From Labilithrix sp. (GTDB taxonomy: Bacteria; Myxococcota; Polyangia; Polyangiales; Polyangiaceae), in assembly GCA_028287035.1 (NCBI GenBank), contig JAQBQL010000088.1:1-50550 (forward strand): a stretch of 50,550 nucleotides of DNA, written 5' to 3'. The notes below the pieces were generated by a model. The model was not told the origin of the DNA, ran no database searches, and saw only the letters and a program-made list of their open reading frames with translations. This document shows positions 43,278-50,550 of the stretch, one piece after another; the first letter of the stretch is position 1; the number at the start of each line of letters is the position of its first letter. The translations under genes and the position numbers were made by a program.

Positions 43278-46200
43278 TCAGTTGAATTCGAGGCGCCAGC
43301 GGAAGTCGACGCCGAAGTTTCCGACGTTGCTCGAGGACACGGTGTTGATGCGGTCGTACGAGGGCTCGACGGTGAACGTGCGCCCGAGCCGCCACTCGAT
43401 CGTCGACCTGAGCTGCGGGTCCTCGGCGAGGCCGCTGGTCAGGCGCGCGCGCACGTTCTCACCGAGCCGCCGGCCGACGGTGATGTTCGGCTCGACGCGG
43501 CCGGTCCGCGGCGAGTAGGCGGTGCCGGGGCGGAAGTCGTCGATGACGGGGATGGCCTGCTTGACCGCGCGATCGACGCCGCTCACCGTGCCGAGCGCCT
43601 CGAAGGCGGCGCTCGCGTAGACGGATCCGGCACGCACCTGATCGACCTCGGCGCGCGTGAGCCCGATGGTGAGGAGGAAGAAGATGTCCTCGCGTGACAG
43701 CGCCGGGTCGCTCGTCATGTCGACCTTCAGGTCGTCGGCGTCGCCGTACGCGTGGAGCGTGATGCGCCACAGCGCGCCGCCCTGGCCGCCGCTCGTGACG
43801 CCGGTGCTGCCGCCGGCCGTGCCCGCCGCGCTCGTGCCGGAGAGCGCGTTGTTGTAGCGGCGGTACTCGGTGAGGGCGGTGATGTCGACGTGCGGAACGA
43901 TCTTCGTCGGGTCGTCGAAGCGGATGACGCCCTTCTGCACCTCGAAGTCGTTGGCGAAGACGCGCACGTGACCGCCGGCGAGGGTGCTCATCTCGCCGCG
44001 GAGGCCGATGCGCTGGTTCGTCCCGCTCACGCGGAGCCCCGCCTGGCCGATGCCGAGCTGCGCCTCGACGAGGTTGTTGCGGATGCGGAGCGGCGCGCGC
44101 GAATGCACGTCGATGCCGAGCGCCACTGCGTCGAGCGAGGGATCGTAGGAGTCGACGACCGTGCGCTTCGCGCCGCCGAAGCCGGTCAGGTCGATGGTGA
44201 TGGGGCGCGAGTAGTCGAAGGACGTCACGTTCACCTCGCCCCCCACGAACGGGAGGCGTCCCTGCGGCGTCGACGCGCTCGGGTTCAGCGCCACCGTGAG
44301 ATCGGCGTCGATGGTGGCCTTCACGCCGTCGAGCGGAGAGACGAAGAGCTGACGGCCGGTGACCACGGCCTCGACCTGGCCGAGCTGCCCGCCCTTCAGG
44401 GGGACGCGGCCCGTCACGCCGACGTCCCCGCCGAGGAAGTGGCCGCTCGCGCGCGTGATCTTGGCCTCGTTCTCGTCGGCCACGGCGTCGATCTCGACGT
44501 CCGTGATGCCGCCGGGGAGTCCCTTGAAGCCGAACTCGCCTCCGCGGACGCGCAGCTGGCCGTCGTACTCGGGCGCGCTCGCCTTGCCGCGCAGCTTCAC
44601 CGAGCCGCTCAGCGTCCCGAGCGCCCGCGTCATCTTGGGCACCACGCCGACGAGGATCCCGAGATCGATGGGTGACAGCTCGGCATCGAGCGCGAGCTCG
44701 GCGGACCGCGTGACCTTCTTCACCGCGCCCTTCACCGCAAAGGCGCCCTTGAACCCGTTGGGCGTCGCGAGGTCGAAGGTCACTGGCGGGAGCGTCACCT
44801 GGTCGTCGGCAAGGCCGATCACGATGGGCGGTCCGAGCGGCGCGCCCGGGGTGCTCGACGGCGACGTGCGGAGGGAGAGCGTCTGCCCGGCGCGCGTGAT
44901 CCGCATGACCGTCGGCGTGAAGTGGCCCTTCGCGTGGGCGATGTCGTCGGTCGCCAGCCGGTCGAGGACGACCTCACCCGTCAGCTCGCCGCCGATCGGC
45001 GTCGGCGCCGCGCCGCTGGCGGGGTCGTTCTCGGCATTCGCGAGGAGCAGCTTGCCGATCGGGCCGAGGTCGAAGCCGTTCAGCCCGATCCGCCCGGTCG
45101 CCACGGGGTTCAGCTGCTTCGTGACCACGACGTTCTCGAGCTTCACCTGGTTTCCGAACAGGCTGCCGTCCACGGTGTACGTGCCCTGGACGGAGGCATC
45201 CTTCGCCCACGCGTCCTTGTCGAAGGGCGCGGCGATCGGCGCGCCGCAGGCGGTCTTGCCGATCACGTGCGGCTTGCCGGGCAGCTGCTTGATCGCGACG
45301 TGGAGCTCGGACGCGCCGAAGGGCGCGGCCAGGATGCGAACCGGGGTGACGTCGAGATCGACGTCGACGTCGAGCGCGCTGATCGTGCCGCCGAGCCTCG
45401 CCACCCCGGAGACCGACCCCTCGAGCTCGGGGGCGACCTCGCCGAGCAGATCGGTGCGCGCGAGCGGGAAGCCCTGCACGACGAGGTTCCCGCGGAGGTC
45501 GCCGCCGCGGTGCACGGTCAGCGACCCGAGCACGCCGCCCAGCGGGGCGCGGCCCTCCTTCTTGACCTTGGTGAGCGATACCGAACGAAGATCGAGCTCG
45601 GCGCCCTCGATACCGGCCTGCTGGTCGAGCCACCGGTATTCGAAGTCGGCGTGGCCTTCATCGAACTTCTCGCCGAGGAGATTCAGCTTCTTGGCATTCA
45701 CCGAGGCCTGCACGTCCAGGTAGCCGCCGCCGCAGCGGTCCTCGGGACCGCCCAGCGCGAGGTGGAGCCGGGCGCTCGACTCGAGCGTGCCCTCGAGGTT
45801 GGTGAGCCGAGGATCCTCGTCGAGCTTGAAGATGTTGAAGAAGTCGCGGATGTCGAGCGAACGCGTCGCGACCTGCGCGTCGAGCTGCATCGCTGCCTGA
45901 CCGCCGAAATCCAGGCGGCCGGTCGACAGATCGAAGTTGCTCTTGCCCTTGGTGCCGTGGATGTCGCGGAGATCGAGGTACCGCTTCTCGCTGAGCGAGA
46001 TGTGGCCCTGCGAGATGTTCCCGAAGGGCAGATTGCCGATCTGGAAATTCTGGATCGAGGTGACGTCGCCCTCGAGGAGGGGATTGCTGAACGGCCCGTG
46101 CAATCCCATCGACACCTCGGCGAGGCCCGACATCGGCACCTTGCCGAGCGGCGAGACGTCCGCGATATCGAGCTTCGCGTGCGGGATCTCGATGTTGATG

Positions 46201-47780
46201 ATCTCGTGGAATCCGATGGATACGAAGAGATTGTCGATGGTGCTGTGCGCGGTGCGGACGTTCACCTGCTGGAACTGCAAGGAGTCGGGGCGGACCGCGA
46301 CCTTGCCCGTGAAGTGACCCTCGGAGGTGCCGACCGCGCGCGAGCGGTTGGGGTCGTCGGTGGGGAGGTCGTACACCGCGAGGTTCTTGGTGTGTCCGAC
46401 GAGCTCTCCGTCGAGGTGCAGCGGGCTCACGGTGCCGTGGAAATTCGCGATCCTGATCTCGTCGAGGTCCCACGAGACGTGGGGGCGCCGCGCGAAGCTG
46501 AGCTGCCGCATGAGGGACGTGAAGCTCGCGTTCGTCGCCTCGATGCGTCCGACCTTGATGGGCACGCCCCGCGCGAGCGGCTGGGCCTCGATGTCGTAGA
46601 CCTCGGCGACCCCGTCGGCGACGTGCACGGTCGTGCGTGGGCTCGTCACGACGCTGCGGCGCACGGTGAGCTCGCTCGCGATGGACTGCGCGAAGTTGTA
46701 GCGGTCCACCTTGATGTCGCCGACCTCGAGCCGGCCCGACAGGTCCGGGAGCGGCGTCTCCACGCTGTAGCGGAGCTCGGCGTCGACCATCGCCCATCCC
46801 TTGATCTCGGGGAGATCGGGGATGCGATTGGCAAGTCCGAGCGGAGCGCGCACGCGCACGTGGCCGTCGAGGCTGGGCAACGCGCCCTCGTCCTTGGGCA
46901 GCACCACCGAGAGATGGCCGAGCGAGAGCTCGACGTAGCGGACGTCGTCGTGCGAGACGCTGCAGTCGAGGCCCGTCTCCTGCGCGGGATCGAGATCGGC
47001 GGCGCCGAAGACCGACAGCCGCCGCACGAGGATCCGCTTCTGCTCGATGCGAGCGCGGGCGTCGAGGCGGCAGAGGACGTCGTCGTCGACCGCGTACTCG
47101 GACGGCCCGCCGCCCTCCGGGACCACCGTGCGGACCCGCCGGCCGCGAGCCTGCGCCACGCGGAGCGCGACCTCGAACGCGCTACCGCCTTCGCCGTCGT
47201 CGTCGGCGGTGACGTCGGCGTCGATCTCGTGGCCGACCACGTGGATGCCGTCGATGTCGACGTCCACCTCGGCCTCGCTCGCCGAGACCACCGAGAACGG
47301 TGACTTGAAGGGGCCGGTGCTCTTCTTGGAAGGCGGAAGGTTCAGGGCGAGGTTCTGGAGCTGGCCGTCCTTCAGGACGATGCGCGCCGAGGGCTGCTCG
47401 ATCTCGATCTGGTCGATGATCAGCTTGCCGCCGAGCAGGCCGAAGATCCGCGGCCTTGCGGTGGCGCGGCGCGCGGTCAGGAAGGGCGTGCCGCCGTCGC
47501 TCGCCTCGACGCGGACGTTGCGAAGGCCCGCGCTGAGCGGCCAGAGGTGGAGCTCGAGGTCGTAGCCCGCGTGGATACCGTAGGTCTCGGCGAGCTTGCG
47601 GGTCTCGGTCGTGGCGATGCCGCGCGCCCAGCGCGTTCGCACGAGGAGGCCGACGCCCACCGGGATGAGCGCGATCACCGCGAACACGACGCACAGGATG
47701 CGCGCGAGCACGCGGCCCCAGTCGCGACGCCGATGGCGCCGGACCGGCGGGAGCACGGTGCTCGAGCTGCGTTCCTGCAT
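43278..47780 (-). CDS. tamB: Translocation and assembly module protein TamB
   Basis: 1500 residues. An N-terminal signal anchor (ILCVVFAVIALIPVGVGLLV, ~32-52) is followed by ~1100 residues of repetitive beta-strand sequence, as in AsmA/TamB bridge proteins that form a hydrophobic groove across the periplasm. The C-terminal DUF490 (TamB) domain includes the late GGEVNVTSFDYSRPITIDL, GLRGEMSTLAGGHVRVFANDFEVQKGVIRFDDP, DPALSREDIFFLLTIGLT and ITVGRRLGENV, ending in beta strands. It works with TamA in outer-membrane protein assembly and, in other TamB-like proteins, phospholipid transport. ATG at the complement of 47778-47780; a GTG 15 bases upstream is an alternative. It heads the tamB-tamA operon. 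Confidence 0.9.
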   Translation of the reverse strand: MQERSSSTVLPPVRRHRRRDWGRVLARILCVVFAVIALIPVGVGLLVRTRWARGIATTETRKLAETYGIHAGYDLELHLWPLSAGLRNVRVEASDGGTPFLTARRATARPRIFGLLGGKLIIDQIEIEQPSARIVLKDGQLQNLALNLPPSKKSTGPFKSPFSVVSASEAEVDVDIDGIHVVGHEIDADVTADDDGEGGSAFEVALRVAQARGRRVRTVVPEGGGPSEYAVDDDVLCRLDARARIEQKRILVRRLSVFGAADLDPAQETGLDCSVSHDDVRYVELSLGHLSVVLPKDEGALPSLDGHVRVRAPLGLANRIPDLPEIKGWAMVDAELRYSVETPLPDLSGRLEVGDIKVDRYNFAQSIASELTVRRSVVTSPRTTVHVADGVAEVYDIEAQPLARGVPIKVGRIEATNASFTSLMRQLSFARRPHVSWDLDEIRIANFHGTVSPLHLDGELVGHTKNLAVYDLPTDDPNRSRAVGTSEGHFTGKVAVRPDSLQFQQVNVRTAHSTIDNLFVSIGFHEIINIEIPHAKLDIADVSPLGKVPMSGLAEVSMGLHGPFSNPLLEGDVTSIQNFQIGNLPFGNISQGHISLSEKRYLDLRDIHGTKGKSNFDLSTGRLDFGGQAAMQLDAQVATRSLDIRDFFNIFKLDEDPRLTNLEGTLESSARLHLALGGPEDRCGGGYLDVQASVNAKKLNLLGEKFDEGHADFEYRWLDQQAGIEGAELDLRSVSLTKVKKEGRAPLGGVLGSLTVHRGGDLRGNLVVQGFPLARTDLLGEVAPELEGSVSGVARLGGTISALDVDVDLDVTPVRILAAPFGASELHVAIKQLPGKPHVIGKTACGAPIAAPFDKDAWAKDASVQGTYTVDGSLFGNQVKLENVVVTKQLNPVATGRIGLNGFDLGPIGKLLLANAENDPASGAAPTPIGGELTGEVVLDRLATDDIAHAKGHFTPTVMRITRAGQTLSLRTSPSSTPGAPLGPPIVIGLADDQVTLPPVTFDLATPNGFKGAFAVKGAVKKVTRSAELALDAELSPIDLGILVGVVPKMTRALGTLSGSVKLRGKASAPEYDGQLRVRGGEFGFKGLPGGITDVEIDAVADENEAKITRASGHFLGGDVGVTGRVPLKGGQLGQVEAVVTGRQLFVSPLDGVKATIDADLTVALNPSASTPQGRLPFVGGEVNVTSFDYSRPITIDLTGFGGAKRTVVDSYDPSLDAVALGIDVHSRAPLRIRNNLVEAQLGIGQAGLRVSGTNQRIGLRGEMSTLAGGHVRVFANDFEVQKGVIRFDDPTKIVPHVDITALTEYRRYNNALSGTSAAGTAGGSTGVTSGGQGGALWRITLHAYGDADDLKVDMTSDPALSREDIFFLLTIGLTRAEVDQVRAGSVYASAAFEALGTVSGVDRAVKQAIPVIDDFRPGTAYSPRTGRVEPNITVGRRLGENVRARLTSGLAEDPQLRSTIEWRLGRTFTVEPSYDRINTVSSSNVGNFGVDFRWRLEFN

Positions 47781-47845
47781 CGCGTACCGGACCACTGTAG
47801 CCGGGGGCTGGACAAATCGCTCATTTGTGAGCCAATGTCGCGGTC

Positions 47846-48565
47846 TTGCGTCGTCAAACGGAAGGTGTCGTCTCGGCCGAGGCGCTCGTCCCCTCGCTCA
47901 TCCGCAGGGCCGAGGCGCTCGACCCCGCGCGCGTCGTCGCGCTGCTCGAGCCCCTCGTGCTGGAGCGGCGGGCCCAGCGGCTGCGCGACGTCATCGGCCG
48001 GCGCCTCTCGAGCGTGCAGGTGGTGTTCGACGCGCCGCACGATCCCCACAACGGCGCGGCGGTCGTCCGGTCCTGCGAGGCCTTCGGCGTGCAGTTCGTG
48101 AACGTCATCGAGCGGCTCGAGGATTTCCTCGCCGCGCCGAGCGTGTCGAAGGGCTCCGAGAAGTGGGTCGACCTCCGGCGGTGGCCCTCGGTGGAGCCCG
48201 CGATCGCAGGGTTGCAGGCGGAGGGCTTCGAGCTCGTCGCCGCGCATCCCGAGGGCGAGCTGACGCCCAACGATCTTGCCGCCATCCCGAAGCTCGCCAT
48301 CGTGCTGGGCAACGAGCGCGACGGCATCGCCAGGGAGCTCGAGGCCGCGTGCACGCGGCGGGTTCGCGTGCCGATGCGCGGGTTCATGGAGAGCCTCAAC
48401 GTGAGCGTCAGCGCCGCGATCTTGCTCGCGCAGGCGACGCTGGGTCGCACGGGCGACCTCTCGGAGGCCGACCGCTTGCGGCTGTATGCGCGCGGCCTCT
48501 ACTTCTCCGTCGGCAAGGCGGACGAGGTGCTGCGCGAGCTTTACGCCCCGGCGCCCGAGCGGTAG
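47846..48565 (+). CDS. trmH: TrmH-family tRNA/rRNA (guanosine-2'-O-)-methyltransferase
   Basis: 239 residues, SpoU/TrmH trefoil-knot methyltransferase. Motif 1 is DPHNGAAVVRSCEAFGVQ, motif 2 is IVLGNERDGI and motif 3 is VPMRGFMESLNVSVSAAI, which bind S-adenosylmethionine and position the catalytic Arg. TrmH methylates Gm18 in tRNA; the closeness of the motifs to E. coli TrmH favours it over rRNA enzymes. The start appears to be TTG at 47846, because no ATG or GTG in this frame lies between it and the conserved region. Divergent from tamB, 65 bases apart; the aminotransferase follows after 15 bases. Confidence 0.88.
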   Translation: MRRQTEGVVSAEALVPSLIRRAEALDPARVVALLEPLVLERRAQRLRDVIGRRLSSVQVVFDAPHDPHNGAAVVRSCEAFGVQFVNVIERLEDFLAAPSVSKGSEKWVDLRRWPSVEPAIAGLQAEGFELVAAHPEGELTPNDLAAIPKLAIVLGNERDGIARELEAACTRRVRVPMRGFMESLNVSVSAAILLAQATLGRTGDLSEADRLRLYARGLYFSVGKADEVLRELYAPAPER

Positions 48566-48580
48566 GGGTCGGAGCAGCTG

Positions 48581-49789
48581 ATGCTCCACGTCATTCCCGC
48601 GCACCAGGGCAGGCCCTCCGACGATCCGATCTTCGCGCTCAACAAGGAGGCGACCGCGCGCCGTGCCAAGGGCGAGTCGGTGGTGAATGCCACCGTGGGC
48701 TCGCTGCTCCACGACGACGGCGGGCTCGCCATCCTCCCGTCCGCGGCGCGCGCGGTGGCCGAGGTCCCCTCCGAGGAGTGGGCGCCGTACGCGCCGATCG
48801 CCGGCTCCGGCGACTTCCTGAACGCGGTCTGCGACAACCTCTTCCGGGACGACCCGGCGATGCGCGAGACGGCGGTCGCGTCGGCGACGCCGGGCGGCAC
48901 GGGCGCGCTGAAGCAGGCGATCACGAACTATCTCGAGCCCGGGCAGTCGCTGCTGACGACGAGCTTCTTCTGGGGCCCGTACCAGACGCTGTGCGACGAG
49001 TCGGACCGCAAGCTCGTCACCTTCCGCATGTTCGACGAGAGCGGCCGGCTCGACACGCGGGCGCTCGACGCGGCGGTCGGTGAGCTCATCGCCGCGCAGA
49101 AGCGCGTGCTCGTCTTCATCAACGACCCTTGCCACAACCCGACGGGCTACTCGATGACCGCCGAGGAGTGGCGGGCCGTGGTGACGTGCCTCGTCGCGCG
49201 CAGCAGCGAGGCGCCGATCACGCTGCTCGTCGACACCGCGTACTTCGAATATGCGGCGCGGCCCGACCCGCGGGCGTTCCTGAAGGAGCTGCATCCGCTG
49301 CTCGGGAAGGTGGGCCTCTGCTTCGCGTGGAGCGCGTCGAAGACGTTCACGCACTACGGTCTGCGGGTCGGGGCGATCGTGGCCTGCGTGCCCGATGCGA
49401 AGGAGCGCCAGGCGACCGACGCGGCGTTCAGCTACTCGTCGCGCGGGACGTGGTCGAACTGCTCGCGCGGCGGCATGCGCGCGGTCACCCGCCTGCTGAC
49501 GGAGCCGGGGCTCGCGAGGTCGAGCGACGCGGAGCGCGACGAGCTGAAGGCGCTCCTCCAGTCGCGCGTGACTGCCTTCAACCATGCGGCGCAGGCCAAG
49601 GGCCTCGCGTATCCGCGTTACGAGGGCGGCTTCTTCGTCACGGTGTTCGTCGCCGACGCGCACGAGCGCGCCCTCCGCATGAAGGAGAAGGGCGTCTTCG
49701 TGGTCCCGGCGAAGGGCGCGCTCCGCGTCGCGCTCTGCTCCGTGGCGGAGGCCGACGTGCCGCGCCTGGTCGACGCCCTGGCGGAGTGA
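48581..49789 (+). CDS. Class I/II PLP-dependent aminotransferase
   Basis: 402 residues, fold type I aminotransferase of the aspartate/aromatic group. Landmarks are SVVNATVGSLLHDDGG near the N-terminus, SATPGGTGALKQAI (phosphate cup), FINDPCHNPTGYS (the conserved Asn-Pro-x-Gly), LVDTAYFEYA (the Asp that pairs with the PLP ring), and WSASKTFTHYGLRVG with the Schiff-base Lys. Late RVALCSVAEADVPRL carries the substrate carboxylate Arg. Probably aromatic amino acid or aspartate transamination; specificity cannot be set from sequence. GGAG six bases before the ATG. Likely co-transcribed with trmH. Confidence 0.9.
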   Translation: MLHVIPAHQGRPSDDPIFALNKEATARRAKGESVVNATVGSLLHDDGGLAILPSAARAVAEVPSEEWAPYAPIAGSGDFLNAVCDNLFRDDPAMRETAVASATPGGTGALKQAITNYLEPGQSLLTTSFFWGPYQTLCDESDRKLVTFRMFDESGRLDTRALDAAVGELIAAQKRVLVFINDPCHNPTGYSMTAEEWRAVVTCLVARSSEAPITLLVDTAYFEYAARPDPRAFLKELHPLLGKVGLCFAWSASKTFTHYGLRVGAIVACVPDAKERQATDAAFSYSSRGTWSNCSRGGMRAVTRLLTEPGLARSSDAERDELKALLQSRVTAFNHAAQAKGLAYPRYEGGFFVTVFVADAHERALRMKEKGVFVVPAKGALRVALCSVAEADVPRLVDALAE

Positions 49790-50550
49790 CCCGGGGGGGG
49801 GCGGCGCCGGTCGTTCGGATCCCTGCCGAATTGTGGCGGTGCGGGGGAGTGCGGGGGGCGGCGCCGGTCGTTCGGATCCCTGCCGAATTGTGGCGGTGCG
49901 GGGGGAGTGCGGGGGGCGGAAAGTCGTTCGGATCCCTGCCGAATTGTGGCGGTGCGGGGGTAGTGCGGCGGGCGGAAAGTCGTTCGGATCCCTGCCGAAT
50001 GGCGGGGGTGCGGGGGGAGTGCGGGGGGCGCAAAGTCGTTCGGATCCCTGCCGGATTGCGGGGGTGCGGAGCCCTGCCGGATTGCAGGCGAGCCAGGCCA
50101 CGCCGCACGCGCAACCGGCAGGGATCCGAACGAGTTCGCGCCCGCCCGATCCCCGCCCGTGCACGGCAATCCGGCAGGGATCCGAACGAGTTTGCGCGGG
50201 GCCCGAGCCCCACCGGTGCACGCGCAACCGGCAGGGATCCGAACGAGTTTGCGCCAGCCCGACGCCCGCCCGCGCACGGCAATCCGGCAGGGATCCGAAC
50301 GTGTTTGCGCGAGCCCGACCCCCGCCCGCGCACGGCAACCGGCAGGGATCCGAACGAGTTTGCGCGAGCCCGACTCCCGCCCGCGCACGGCAACCGGCAG
50401 GGATCCGAACGAGTTTGCGCCAGCCCGACGCCCGCCCGCGCACGGCAATCCGGCAGGGATCCGAACGAGTTTCGGCGGCCCGACCCCCGCCCGCGCACGG
50501 CAATCCGGCAGGGATCCGAACGATTCCCGCCCGCCCGGCGATCACCGCGC
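49790..50550. repeat. Non-coding array of 55-57 bp repeats in two opposed orientations
   Basis: Five copies of the core GTCGTTCGGATCCCTGCCG start at 49810, 49867, 49923, 49979 and 50035. Eight copies of the reverse-complement core (CGGCAGGGATCCGAACGAG or close) start at 50116, 50172, 50229, 50285, 50340, 50395, 50451 and 50506. A truncated copy (CCCTGCCGG) sits at 50072-50080, and the orientation switches between about 50054 and 50115. The ~37-base sequences between cores are similar to each other within a group and more diverged between groups. The last core ends at about 50523. No convincing gene is present; open frames here are Arg/Pro/Gly low-complexity. Confidence 0.9.

Noticed and set aside
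44922..47303. Plus-strand frame of 793 codons opposite tamB
   Set aside because: Antisense shadow: no domain, no start signal, and composition dominated by Arg, Glu, Val and Leu.
47675..50545. Minus-strand frame of 956 codons spanning the repeats, the aminotransferase and trmH
   Set aside because: It passes through the antisense of two well-supported enzymes, and in the repeat part it is just the translated 55-57 base unit. Other frames on that strand are also open across the repeats, showing lack of stops rather than coding.
49790..50550. CRISPR array
   Set aside because: The 19-base cores recur at a CRISPR-like period, but the intervening sequences are near-copies of each other, orientation flips midway, and no cas genes are present.

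Overview
The window is chromosomal DNA of very high G+C content. It is almost completely filled with genes, and most intergenic gaps are under 120 bases. The protein families point to a myxobacterium (Myxococcota, probably Polyangia/Sorangiineae-like). They include several Ser/Thr protein kinases, one of them fused to AAA and TPR modules, and a lipoprotein with CGDG/CDDGN cysteine-rich repeats around a fibro-slime domain. They also include an OmpA protein with thrombospondin type 3 repeats, a PilT-type ATPase, many lipoproteins, and an unusually long POTRA-rich TamA. No rRNA, tRNA, phage gene, transposase or CRISPR array was seen. The taxonomic call is inference from gene content.

Layout. 1-3.6 kb: the 5' part of a conserved myxobacterial-type protein, a lipoprotein divergent from lgt across a 23-bp palindrome, and mscL. 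3.6-7.4 kb: an envelope cluster on the minus strand (Ser/Thr kinase, then a CTTCG-rich repeat tract, then OmpA/TSP3 protein, DUF481 protein and MscL). 7.4-15 kb: a gap without genes, a membrane-anchored ferritin-like protein, an alpha/beta hydrolase, a 1328-residue kinase-AAA-TPR protein and a retropepsin-like lipoprotein. 15-19.2 kb: a CehA/McbA-type PHP hydrolase, TsaE and a proline-rich secreted protein. 19.3-21.2 kb: a PilT-like ATPase and a small Cys-rich lipoprotein.

21.2-28.8 kb is the clearest functional unit. It is a seven-gene, tightly coupled haem-acquisition operon read on the minus strand: TonB-dependent receptor, tandem-domain HmuY, single HmuY, periplasmic binding protein HmuT, permease HmuU, ATPase HmuV and haem-degrading factor HmuS. 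An AT-rich, Fur-box-like inverted repeat lies just before the first gene. TonB/ExbBD are not in the window.

28.9-33.1 kb, plus strand: two lipoproteins (one with a degenerate vWA-like region), then a signalling protein joining a receiver without its phospho-acceptor Asp, a GGDEF domain with an I-site, and a histidine kinase. 33.1-37.2 kb: mpl (murein recycling) directly behind a ClpB paralogue whose first ATPase domain has lost its Walker B acids. 37.3-39.8 kb: glutaredoxin and the fibro-slime lipoprotein. 39.8-47.8 kb: the tamB-tamA outer-membrane assembly pair, with TamA carrying an expanded POTRA region with a Cys-rich insert. 47.8-49.8 kb: a TrmH-type RNA methyltransferase and a class I/II aminotransferase.

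The right end (49.8-50.55 kb) is a non-coding array of 55-57 bp units. Five copies of a 19-bp core point one way and eight point the opposite way. Together with the tandem HmuY protein, the pseudo-receiver/GGDEF/kinase fusion and the ClpB paralogue, this is the most unusual content seen here.
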